NCBI GenBank assembly: GCA_030044345.1
Contig: JASHVY010000266.1
Span: 1-10,605 of the forward strand
DNA length: 10,605 nucleotides
Direction of reading: 5' to 3'
From: Acetobacteraceae bacterium
GTDB taxonomy: Bacteria; Pseudomonadota; Alphaproteobacteria; Acetobacterales; Acetobacteraceae
Part shown: positions 1 through 5,973 of the stretch, one piece after another
Numbering within the stretch: position 1 is the first letter of the stretch
Layout of the letters: each line of letters begins with the position of its first letter
Translations under genes and position numbers: made by a program
The notes under the pieces: model-generated
Told to the model about the DNA's origin: nothing
The model's input: only the letters and a program-made list of their open reading frames with translations
Databases searched by the model: none

Positions 1-96
1 TGCTGTACTTCTCCATTTCCGGCGAAAGCCGACAGCCGCCACGGTCTCCCACAGAAGGCGAACCACATCGGCCTTGTGTCCGGCGACTCTTAACAC
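1..96 (-). CDS. possible 5' end of a leftward gene, partial (unrecognised)
   Basis: Reading leftward from a GTG at 96-94 there is an open frame to the window edge. It starts V-L-R-V-A-G-H-K-A-D-V-V-R-L-L-W and continues with a basic stretch. Its codons end mostly in G or C, as in the real genes here, and a stop lies just upstream at 105-103. A fair sigma70-like promoter is visible on the same strand: TTGGCA (145-140) and CATGAT (123-118), 16 bases apart. I see no good ribosome-binding site and recognise no family; only about 32 residues are in view. It could equally be chance open frame. Confidence 0.15.
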   Translation of the reverse strand, partial: MLRVAGHKADVVRLLWETVAAVGFRRKWRSTA

Positions 97-398
97 CCAT
101 ATTCATATTAGTGATAGATCATGGCGCAAGTCTAGAAACTGCCAACGCGTTAGTGATTTTTCTCACTGAAAGCACAGGCATCGTTCGCTGCGATGAGCCG
201 CAGGAGATCGCCGATGATGAACTCCCGGCGTCCCCTGCTGTCCGCCGGATGACGAGCACGACCCTCCGTGTGGTGATGGAAAGTTTAAGTCGATCTGAGA
301 GGGGCGGCAACTTTCCCATCCTTCCATTCTAATAAGACGTGGCCGTGGTCTTTGCGATTTGGAGTACTTCTCCGCATCCTTAATCTAAAATTGAGAAG
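97..398. other. stretch without a supported gene, left of leuD
   Basis: This 302-base stretch has short open frames on both strands (for example 111-332 plus and 319-119 minus). None has a ribosome-binding site or a product I recognise, and the two strands mirror each other. The left part (100-170) is more AT-rich and has an 8-base direct repeat, TTAGTGAT, at 108-115 and 150-157. I found no convincing terminator for the leuCD transcript, which must end here. The sequence may be non-coding or decayed. Confidence 0.5.
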
Positions 399-1007
399 TC
401 ACGCCAGGCGCAGATTGTCCAATGTCCGTTCAATGGCTTCGCCTGCACTGAGCAGAACAGAGGTTGGATCCCATGTGCCATCAAGGAATTGCTGCCGGCG
501 TCCTTCCGCGAGCTTGACCGGAAACACATTGCCAGCCACCTTGATCGTCAATGTCTTCAGATCGAGCGTGAACCGCGTCTGCGGTGCTGTCTCGCTCAAA
601 CGTTGGATGGCGGTGACCGTCTCCGCCGAGGCCTGAACACAGGGCATGCCGACGGACACGCAATTGCCGGCGAAAATTTCGCCGAACGATTCGCCGACGA
701 TGGCTTCGATCCCGAACCGCCGCAGACCTTGCGGCGCGTGCTCACGCGACGAACCACAGCCGAAGTTTCTGTTCACCACAAGCATCGCGCCACCCGCAAA
801 CCGTGGGTCATCCAGCGGGAGCAGTTGCCCGGCCCGCCGTGCCGCTGCGCGGCTGTCTGCGAAGACATGCTCCTCCATGCCCCGGAAAGTGATCGTTTTC
901 AGGTAACGTGCCGGCAGGATCTGGTCCGTATCGATGTCATCGCCACGGATCGGGATGGCGCGTCCGGAAATCGACGTGACCCGTGGATCGTTGGGAGGAG
1001 CGATCAT
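399..1007 (-). CDS. leuD: LeuD-like aconitase-family dehydratase small subunit
   Basis: 202-residue swivel-domain subunit that pairs with the LeuC-like large subunit encoded just upstream. In the family the two subunits form a hydro-lyase that isomerises or hydrates hydroxy-acids, in 3-isopropylmalate dehydratase for leucine synthesis. Visible landmarks are D-D-I-D-T-D-Q-I-L-P-A-R-Y-L (residues 23-36) and the conserved N-F-G-C-G-S-S-R-E-H-A-P (81-92) with the catalytic-loop Ser and Arg. The region after it, E-I-F-A-G-N-C-V-S-V-G-M-P-C-V (110-124), and the G-T-W-D near residue 177 differ from classical E. coli LeuD and fit a paralogous subgroup. The start at 1007 is chosen because its ATG overlaps the leuC stop (ATGA) and a GGGAG lies eight bases upstream; the open frame extends further up but without support. 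Substrate could be isopropylmalate or a methylated malate/citrate analogue. Family assignment is sure; the gene symbol only denotes homology. Confidence 0.88.
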   Translation of the reverse strand: MIAPPNDPRVTSISGRAIPIRGDDIDTDQILPARYLKTITFRGMEEHVFADSRAAARRAGQLLPLDDPRFAGGAMLVVNRNFGCGSSREHAPQGLRRFGIEAIVGESFGEIFAGNCVSVGMPCVQASAETVTAIQRLSETAPQTRFTLDLKTLTIKVAGNVFPVKLAEGRRQQFLDGTWDPTSVLLSAGEAIERTLDNLRLA

Positions 1008-2455
1008 GCTTTCACTCCCATCCGGCTTGCACGCGAGAAGAACTGGCGCGCGTCGGTGACTTCGCCCGCGATCGCCGCCGCAGCGACCATCACCGGCGAC
1101 ATCAGAATGGTGCGCCCCGTCGGCGAGCCTTGCCGTCCCCGGAAGTTCCTGTTCGATGAAGAGGCGCATGTTTGCTGGCCCTTCAGGCTATCAGCATTCA
1201 TGCCACAGCAGAGTGAACACCCGGCATCACGAAATTCGAACCCTGCGTCGATGAGCACCTTGTCGATCCCTCGGGCGATCAGCGCTTCGCGGACCTGTCG
1301 GGAACCAGGAACCGCCAGAGCCCTGACATGGGGCGCGACATGCAGCCCTCGTCCACGCAATTGCTCAGCCACTGCCTCGAAATCCGAAACCCGGCCATTG
1401 GTACAGGAACCAAGGAAGGCGACATCAATACGGGTGCCCAGAACCGGAGCGCCCGAAGGGAATCCCATGAACCGGAGAATCTCCGCAATATTGTTCCGTT
1501 CCTGATTGTCCCGCTCCTGATCCGCCAGCCGCGAGGGATCCGGCACGAAGCCGCCAACCGGCACGGACTGGTCCGGCGAAACGCCCCACGTGACCATCGG
1601 CTGGATGTCCTCACCGCGCAGCACGACGCTATCGTCATAGACGGCGTCGGGGTCCGAGCGAACGCGATCCCACGCAAGGATCGCCTGATCCCAGGCGGCA
1701 CCCTTTGGGGCAAGCTCGCGTCCGCGAAGATAGTCGTAGGTCGTTCGGTCGGGATTGACGTACCCGCAGCGGGCGCCCGCTTCGATGGCCAGATTGCAGA
1801 GAGTCATTCGCTCTTCCATGGAAAAGCGATCCACCACGGCACCGCCGAATTCATAAGCAAAGCCCACGCCGCCCTTGGCGCCGAGGACATGGATCACATG
1901 CAGGGCAACATCTTTGGCATAGACACCGGCATTCAACCTGCCGGTGATCTCGATGCGGCGAACCTTGAGTTTCTCCATCAGGAGCGTCTGGCTCGCAAGA
2001 ACGTCGCGCACTTGGGATGTCCCAATCCCGAAGGCGATCGCGCCGAACGCTCCGTGGGTCGAGGTATGGCTGTCGCCGCAGACAATCACCATGCCCGGCT
2101 GGGTGAGGCCGCGTTCCGGTGCAACGACGTGGATGATGCCGTGCTGGCCCTGTGAGGGATCGAAATAGGTCAGGCCGAACTCGGCCATGTTGGCACCCAT
2201 GGCCTCGACCTGGGCGGCGGCCAGGGGATCAACAAACTCACGGGGATCACCACCCGTCGAGATGGAGTGATCGGCGCTGCCGAACGTCCGGCCGGGATGG
2301 CGCACGCTGAGGCCCCGCTCGCGCAGCGTCTCGAAAGCCTGAGGGCTCGACACCTCATTGAGCAAATGGAGGTCCACCGCGAGCTGAAACTGCCCCGATG
2401 TCACTTCCCGAACGACGTGACGGTCGAAAACTTTTTCATAAAGGTTCCGCCCCAT
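1004..2455 (-). CDS. leuC: LeuC-like aconitase-family dehydratase large subunit
   Basis: 483-residue large subunit of an isopropylmalate dehydratase-type hydro-lyase carrying a [4Fe-4S] cluster; partner of the small subunit just downstream. Cluster ligands are visible as C351 in G-S-C-T-N-G-R and C413/C416 in G-C-S-L-C-C-G-M-N; C417 is an extra cysteine where E. coli LeuC has leucine. Also present are C-G-D-S-H-T-S-T-H-G-A-F-G (126-138), D-H at 62-63 and the substrate-loop region S-N-R-N-F-R-G-R-Q-G (434-443). The N-terminal R-H-L-V-H-E of E. coli LeuC reads L-H-L-L-N-E here, and D-H-N-V-S-T reads D-H-S-I-S-T, so this may be a paralogue with another substrate rather than the leucine-pathway enzyme. 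Start at 2455 is set by AGAGAGG five bases upstream and by similarity beginning M-G-R-N-L-Y-E-K; the longer open frame to 2560 would run through the operator. Transcribed divergently from the GntR gene, with operator-like repeats directly upstream. Confidence 0.9.
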   Translation of the reverse strand: MGRNLYEKVFDRHVVREVTSGQFQLAVDLHLLNEVSSPQAFETLRERGLSVRHPGRTFGSADHSISTGGDPREFVDPLAAAQVEAMGANMAEFGLTYFDPSQGQHGIIHVVAPERGLTQPGMVIVCGDSHTSTHGAFGAIAFGIGTSQVRDVLASQTLLMEKLKVRRIEITGRLNAGVYAKDVALHVIHVLGAKGGVGFAYEFGGAVVDRFSMEERMTLCNLAIEAGARCGYVNPDRTTYDYLRGRELAPKGAAWDQAILAWDRVRSDPDAVYDDSVVLRGEDIQPMVTWGVSPDQSVPVGGFVPDPSRLADQERDNQERNNIAEILRFMGFPSGAPVLGTRIDVAFLGSCTNGRVSDFEAVAEQLRGRGLHVAPHVRALAVPGSRQVREALIARGIDKVLIDAGFEFRDAGCSLCCGMNADSLKGQQTCASSSNRNFRGRQGSPTGRTILMSPVMVAAAAIAGEVTDARQFFSRASRMGVKA

Positions 2456-2466
2456 GGCATCCTCTC

Positions 2467-2510
2467 TTGGTATCCCAAAATGCACTTGTGTGGGATACCG
2501 GATTGGGATA
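2467..2510. promoter_or_regulatory. operator-like inverted repeats between leuC and gntR
   Basis: The 127-base divergent region holds a perfect 9-bp inverted repeat: GGTATCCCA at 2469-2477 and TGGGATACC at 2491-2499, spaced by 13 bases. The left arm lies within TTGG-TATC-CCAA (2467-2478), itself a 4-bp-arm dyad of the sort bound by FCD-subfamily GntR proteins. A further copy of the core, TGGGATA, sits at 2504-2510, so the core occurs three times in 40 bases. The left arm is just upstream of the leuC ribosome-binding site (AGAGAGG, 2467-2461), so occupancy would block leuC transcription or elongation. I infer that the adjacent GntR protein binds here and controls both directions. The -35/-10 boxes are not clear enough to call. 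Confidence 0.65.
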
Positions 2511-2582
2511 AGAAGTCCAGTACCAAAATTGGATTCCCTTATTCCTCCAATATCCTTCACTTAACCCTTCACTGGGGCCGCC

Positions 2583-3251
2583 ATGTCGCAAATGCTTCAG
2601 ATCCACGACCAGCTCCGGGAAATGATTCTCTCGCTCGATCTCGGACCCGGGGAACGGCTGACGGAGCGGTGGCTGGAAAGCCGCTTTGAAGGGTCCCGCA
2701 CGCCGATCCGGGCAGCCCTGGTACGGCTCGAAGGGGAAGAACTGGTCCGGCGCGACGGTCGCAACTGGATCGTCGCGCCGATCGACCTTGGCGAATTGGC
2801 GGCGCTGGCCGAATTTCGTGAACCGCTGGAAACAACCGCCGTACGCCTTGCCTGCCAGCGGGCAAGCGAAGCAGACCTTGCGGCGATCGAAGCAATGCTG
2901 GATGCCTGCCAATCGGGTGCGCCGCGCGAGGAATGGCACCGGGTCGGCACCGATTTCCATGTCGAGATCGCCCGCCTCTCGGGCAACCCGTTCATCGTCA
3001 AGGCAATCGAGGGGGCGATGACCCGGCTCTCTCGCGCGCGCTGGCTTGAAGTTTGGACGGAACCGTCGCGCGAGCAGGCCTGGGCCGAGCATCGGCGGAT
3101 ACTCGGGTTCATCAGGAAGAACGAACCGGATGCCGCCGCACGCGAGGCGAGCGAGCATATCCGTGACACCCGCGACCGCCTGCTCCGCTCATTGACCGAC
3201 GATCGCCGCAGCCTGCGTGCCCGCGGTTTCGCCGTGATCGGCATGCGATAG
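2583..3251 (+). CDS. GntR-family transcriptional regulator, FCD (FadR-type) subgroup
   Basis: 222-residue regulator. The N-terminal winged helix-turn-helix covers about residues 3-66: I-H-D-Q-L-R-E-M-I, then G-P-G-E-R-L-T-E, then the recognition-helix region S-R-T-P-I-R-A-A-L-V-R-L-E-G-E-E-L-V. The C-terminal all-helical FCD ligand domain runs from about 70 to 215. Three histidines typical of the FCD metal site are visible: H126 (T-D-F-H-V-E-I), H170 (A-E-H-R-R-I-L) and H192 (S-E-H-I-R-D). The acidic residue usually four positions before the first of these is Gly122; D124 is nearby. FCD regulators usually sense small organic acids and repress neighbouring catabolic genes, which fits the divergent dehydratase genes. 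The ribosome-binding site is weak (GGGG near 2575). It is followed after one base by the transporter gene, so the two are likely co-transcribed. The ligand cannot be read from the sequence. Confidence 0.92.
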   Translation: MSQMLQIHDQLREMILSLDLGPGERLTERWLESRFEGSRTPIRAALVRLEGEELVRRDGRNWIVAPIDLGELAALAEFREPLETTAVRLACQRASEADLAAIEAMLDACQSGAPREEWHRVGTDFHVEIARLSGNPFIVKAIEGAMTRLSRARWLEVWTEPSREQAWAEHRRILGFIRKNEPDAAAREASEHIRDTRDRLLRSLTDDRRSLRARGFAVIGMR

Positions 3252-3252
3252 C

Positions 3253-4464
3253 ATGGGCACGGCGCTCGCAGGTGAAATGGTCCTCGATGAGGACCATTGG
3301 AAACGAAACCTGATTGTTTGCGTCTTCGGATCGTTCACCACGATCGTCGCGATGACGCTGCTGCTGCCGTTTCTGCCGCTCTACGTCGCTGAGCTCGGCA
3401 TAACGAACCATGCCGCCATCGTGCAATGGTCAGGGATCGTCTATGGGGCAACCTTCTTCAGCGCCGCCTTGACAGCACCCCTCTGGGGCCGATTGGCAGA
3501 CCGCTACGGTCGCAAGCTCATGCTGATCAGGGCCAGCCTCGGTATGGCAATCGCGATGTCGCTCATCGGCATGGCCCATAATATCTGGCAACTGGCCGCA
3601 TTCCGGCTGCTGGCCGGCTTGCTCGGCGGCTATGCCTCGGGCTCCACCGTGCTGGTCGCCGCCCAAACCCCGAAGGCGCGTTCCGGCTGGGCGCTCGGCG
3701 TGCTTTCCGCCGGCATCATGGCCGGCAACTTGGTCGGTCCATTGATCGGCGGCGCTTTGCCGCCGTTGATCGGCATCCGTTCGACCTTCCTTCTGGCGGG
3801 GGCCGTCATCTTCATTACCTTCCTCGGCACGACCTTCCTGATCCGCGAGGAAGCGCGACCGCGAAAGGTTCGCGCGGCCAGGTCGAAGGGGGGCTGGTCG
3901 CTCATTCCGGCCAAACGCCCCGTCGTCGCCATGCTGGCGACGGGCCTGCTCCTGATGGTCGCGAATATGTCGATCGAGCCGATCATCACGGTCTATGTCG
4001 CCCAATTGGTCAAAGCGTCTCAAGTGACTTTTGTCGCAGGCCTCGTCATGTCCGCCGCAGCCCTGGGCAGCGTTCTTTCCGCTTCCCGCCTCGGAAGGCT
4101 GGCGGACCATATCGGCCACCAGAGAATCATCATCGCGTGCCTCGCCATTGCGGCACTTCTGCTGGTTCCACAGGCCTTCGTCGTCCGCGGATGGCAACTC
4201 ATCCTGCTCCGCTTCCTGATGGGTCTGGCACTCGGTGGATTGCTGCCCGCGATCGCCAGCGTCATCCGGCACAATGTGCCGGAACGCATTGTCGGTGGTG
4301 TTCTGGGCTATTCCGTGTCGGCTCAATATGCGGGGCAGGTGATCGGTCCCCTCATCGGTGGTTTCGTCGGCGGCCATATCGGCATGCGCGCCGTCTTCCT
4401 GGGAACGAGTCTTCTGATGGCGGTGGGCGCAATCGCCAATTCCACGGTTACAAGAAGCCGATGA
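3253..4464 (+). CDS. MdtG-like major facilitator superfamily transporter (DHA1 type)
   Basis: 403-residue inner-membrane protein with the usual MFS pattern of about twelve hydrophobic helices in two halves. Motif A, G-R-L-A-D-R-Y-G-R-K, is at residues 79-88 after helix 2, and its echo G-R-L-A-D-H-I-G-H-Q is at 281-290 in the second half. The helix 4-5 region (S-G-W-A-L-G-V-L-S-A-G-I-M-A-G-N at 144-159, then G-P-L-I-G-G) resembles the E. coli MdtG drug exporter, so proton-driven efflux is the closest family role. Genomic context, directly after a GntR regulator and next to a hydroxy-acid dehydratase, also allows a role in moving a metabolite. Start ATG 3253 lies one base after the gntR stop; ATG 3277 (residue 9) is an alternative, and neither has a strong ribosome-binding site. 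Length and both halves are complete. The substrate is not known. Confidence 0.88.
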   Translation: MGTALAGEMVLDEDHWKRNLIVCVFGSFTTIVAMTLLLPFLPLYVAELGITNHAAIVQWSGIVYGATFFSAALTAPLWGRLADRYGRKLMLIRASLGMAIAMSLIGMAHNIWQLAAFRLLAGLLGGYASGSTVLVAAQTPKARSGWALGVLSAGIMAGNLVGPLIGGALPPLIGIRSTFLLAGAVIFITFLGTTFLIREEARPRKVRAARSKGGWSLIPAKRPVVAMLATGLLLMVANMSIEPIITVYVAQLVKASQVTFVAGLVMSAAALGSVLSASRLGRLADHIGHQRIIIACLAIAALLLVPQAFVVRGWQLILLRFLMGLALGGLLPAIASVIRHNVPERIVGGVLGYSVSAQYAGQVIGPLIGGFVGGHIGMRAVFLGTSLLMAVGAIANSTVTRSR

Positions 4465-4735
4465 TCCAGCCGTCATCGGCATGCGAGCGTCGCCTCGATG
4501 GCGCACGCTGGACGACCACCATAGTCGCATTTCCAAACGGGCTCTGAGTGATCTCGAAACCTTCACTGTGGGGATCTGGCATCGTCACCGGCATGGCGAT
4601 AAATATCGTTCGGGCTGCGGCGCCTTTGCGCGGCACGACGCCGCTCGCCATGATGGGCCATCGCGCTGGCGGCTGGTGAGGTAGCGCGTCGAAGGGCATA
4701 TCGCGTGCCTGCAGGCATGGATAGCCATAAGACAT
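4448..4735 (-). CDS. possible small hypothetical protein, convergent with the transporter gene
   Basis: A 95-codon leftward frame ends 17 bases inside the 3' end of the MFS gene. About two thirds of its codons end in G or C, which is compatible with coding. The product has no signal peptide or membrane helix I can point to: M-P-F-D-A-L-P-H-Q near the start, I-F-I-A-M-P-V-T-M-P-D-P-H mid-way, and a basic stretch R-A-P-S-R-R-R-S near the end. The start is uncertain: ATG at 4735 has only GGGGC just upstream, and an internal ATG follows at codon 13. I recognise no family. It might be a real small gene or open non-coding sequence. Confidence 0.25.
   Translation of the reverse strand: MSYGYPCLQARDMPFDALPHQPPARWPIMASGVVPRKGAAARTIFIAMPVTMPDPHSEGFEITQSPFGNATMVVVQRAPSRRRSHADDGWIIGFL
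4457..4480. terminator. hairpin at the transporter stop codon, possible terminator
   Basis: GCCGATGA (4457-4464, containing the TGA stop of the transporter) pairs perfectly with TCATCGGC (4473-4480) around an 8-base loop. There is no T-run on the rightward side. Leftward, the stem is followed by TTCTTG, so it could end a leftward transcript better than a rightward one. The stem is real; the role is inferred. Confidence 0.35.
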
Positions 4736-5040
4736 GCCCCGTACTTAGGTGTAGGTCAAACCATCAGATGAGAAAGATTGTGGCGTCGTGCCGCCACAAG
4801 CATGGTCTTGTTCCAGGTTGCTTTGCCACGCGGCACGAGGTCGCGCCTGGCTCAGGTCGAGGGGCGAGAAACGACCACTGAAAAAGTGCTTCGCTCGTCA
4901 AAACGAATCGTAGTAGCCTGAAGAGAAGACGGTGAGCCGGTTTCGTGCTGCGGGCCAACCCGGCCGGCTTGCTGACGCTGGTGATAGACTTCACGCTGTC
5001 TATGCGTTGTAGAGCGTGCCGAGGAAGTCAAGGAGGCACG
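4736..5040. other. gap upstream of cyoA with two inverted repeats
   Basis: I see no gene in these 305 bases. A strong hairpin, TTGTGGCG (4778-4785) with CGCCACAA (4792-4799) and a 6-base loop, stands near the left. On the leftward side it is followed by a T-rich run (CAATC is followed by TTTCTC), so it may be a leftward terminator or insulate the cyo operon. Closer to cyoA, ATAGAC (4984-4989) and GTCTAT (4998-5003) form a perfect 6-bp inverted repeat with an 8-base spacer, a possible operator or part of the leader. The cyoA ribosome-binding site AAGGAGG is at 5030-5036. I could not settle on a promoter. Confidence 0.5.
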
Positions 5041-5970
5041 GTGCAGGCAAGGCGGACTGGTTCCCCGCGCGGGCGAACAATCGTGCAGCAGATCCGTCGT
5101 TGCGCAGTGCTGGCGACTGCACTCGGCCTGACTTCGTGCGGGCCCAGCGTCCTCGATCCGCAGGGCTATGTCGGCGTGGCCGATCGGCAGATCCTGCTCG
5201 ACTCGCTCGGGATCATGCTGGTCATCATCGTGCCGGTGATCATCGCGACGGCCGGTGTCGCTTGGTGGTTCCGTGCCTCGAACACACGGGCGCGCTATAT
5301 GCCGGATTTCGTCTATTCCGGCAGTATTGAGCTGGTCGTCTGGTCCATCCCGCTGATGACGATCCTGCTGCTCGGCGGCGTCGCCTGGGTGGGCTCGCAT
5401 GAACTTGACCCGGCCGCACCGCTGCCCTCGAAGACGCCGCCGCTCGATGTCCAGGTCGTTTCGCTCGATTGGAAATGGCTGTTCATATACCCGAAGCAGG
5501 GCGTGGCCAGCGTCAATCGTCTGGTGATCCCGGTTGGAACACCGGTGCATTTCGTTCTGACATCGGCAAGTGTCATGAACGTATTCTTCGTCCCCCAGCT
5601 CGGCAGCATGATCTACACGATGAACCGGATGGCCGATCGGCTCAACCTGATCGCAGACCATCCCGGTACCTATTATGGCGAGTCCGCCATGATCAGTGGT
5701 GACGGATTCGCGACCATGCATTTTGACGTGGATGCTGTGCCCACCGATCAGTTCACTGCCTGGGTGACGACGGCAAAGAGCAACGGCCCAAGCCTCGATA
5801 CGCAAACCTATGGCGCTCTCATGAAGCAGAGCATGAGCGTGCAGCCTTTTACCTACCGTACGGTGGAGCCCGATCTGTTCCTCAAGATCGTCACGCAAGC
5901 CGTTCCGCCCGGCCCCGGCCCCGAAAACGCACAAACGCCGGGCGATGCCGGCAAGGCGTTGAGGAATTAG
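5041..5970 (+). CDS. cyoA: cytochrome bo3 ubiquinol oxidase subunit II (CyoA)
   Basis: 309-residue lipoprotein subunit of the haem-copper quinol oxidase, anchored in the inner membrane with a periplasmic cupredoxin-like domain. A basic n-region and hydrophobic stretch lead to the lipobox L-T-S-C (Cys33). Transmembrane helices are at about 51-77 (I-L-L-D-S-L-G-I-M-L onward) and 97-117. The periplasmic domain lacks the CuA cysteines: where cytochrome c oxidases carry them it reads G-T-Y-Y-G-E-S-A-M-I-S-G-D-G-F (209-223), matching CyoA, so this subunit belongs to a quinol oxidase. The GTG start at 5041 is chosen because AAGGAGG ends four bases upstream and gives a sensible lipoprotein signal; the frame is open further up to 4945, and GTG 5083 is an alternative with a shorter n-region. 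A proline-rich tail (289-300) extends past the E. coli end. First gene of the operon; cyoB begins three bases after the stop. Confidence 0.93.
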   Translation: MQARRTGSPRGRTIVQQIRRCAVLATALGLTSCGPSVLDPQGYVGVADRQILLDSLGIMLVIIVPVIIATAGVAWWFRASNTRARYMPDFVYSGSIELVVWSIPLMTILLLGGVAWVGSHELDPAAPLPSKTPPLDVQVVSLDWKWLFIYPKQGVASVNRLVIPVGTPVHFVLTSASVMNVFFVPQLGSMIYTMNRMADRLNLIADHPGTYYGESAMISGDGFATMHFDVDAVPTDQFTAWVTTAKSNGPSLDTQTYGALMKQSMSVQPFTYRTVEPDLFLKIVTQAVPPGPGPENAQTPGDAGKALRN

Positions 5971-5973
5971 GCG

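Noticed and set aside
5..373. GTACTTCTCC repeated at 5-14 and 364-373, possibly flanking an inserted element
   Set aside because: A 10-base repeat is expected many times by chance, and no transposase or terminal inverted repeats are seen between the copies.
489..1505. Rightward open frame of 338 codons across leuD and leuC
   Set aside because: It lies opposite two conserved enzyme genes and its product matches no family.
2012..2025. Palindrome TTGGGA-TG-TCCCAA inside leuC, resembling the operator core
   Set aside because: It encodes conserved G-T-S-Q residues of LeuC and lacks the full GGTATCCCA sequence; likely coincidence.
3237..4486. 12-base direct repeat ATCGGCATGCGA at 3237-3248 and 4475-4486, flanking the transporter gene
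   Set aside because: A few 12-mer pairs are expected by chance in a window this size, a related copy encodes I-G-M-R inside the gene, and there are no other signs of insertion.
3430..4566. Long leftward open frame (378 codons) opposite the transporter gene
   Set aside because: The plus-strand MFS gene has clear motifs, while the antisense product is rich in Gln, Asp, His and Arg and has no motif.
4706..4717. 12-base palindrome TGCCTGCAGGCA
   Set aside because: It is not linked to a promoter or gene start that I can support; a single palindrome of this length can occur by chance.
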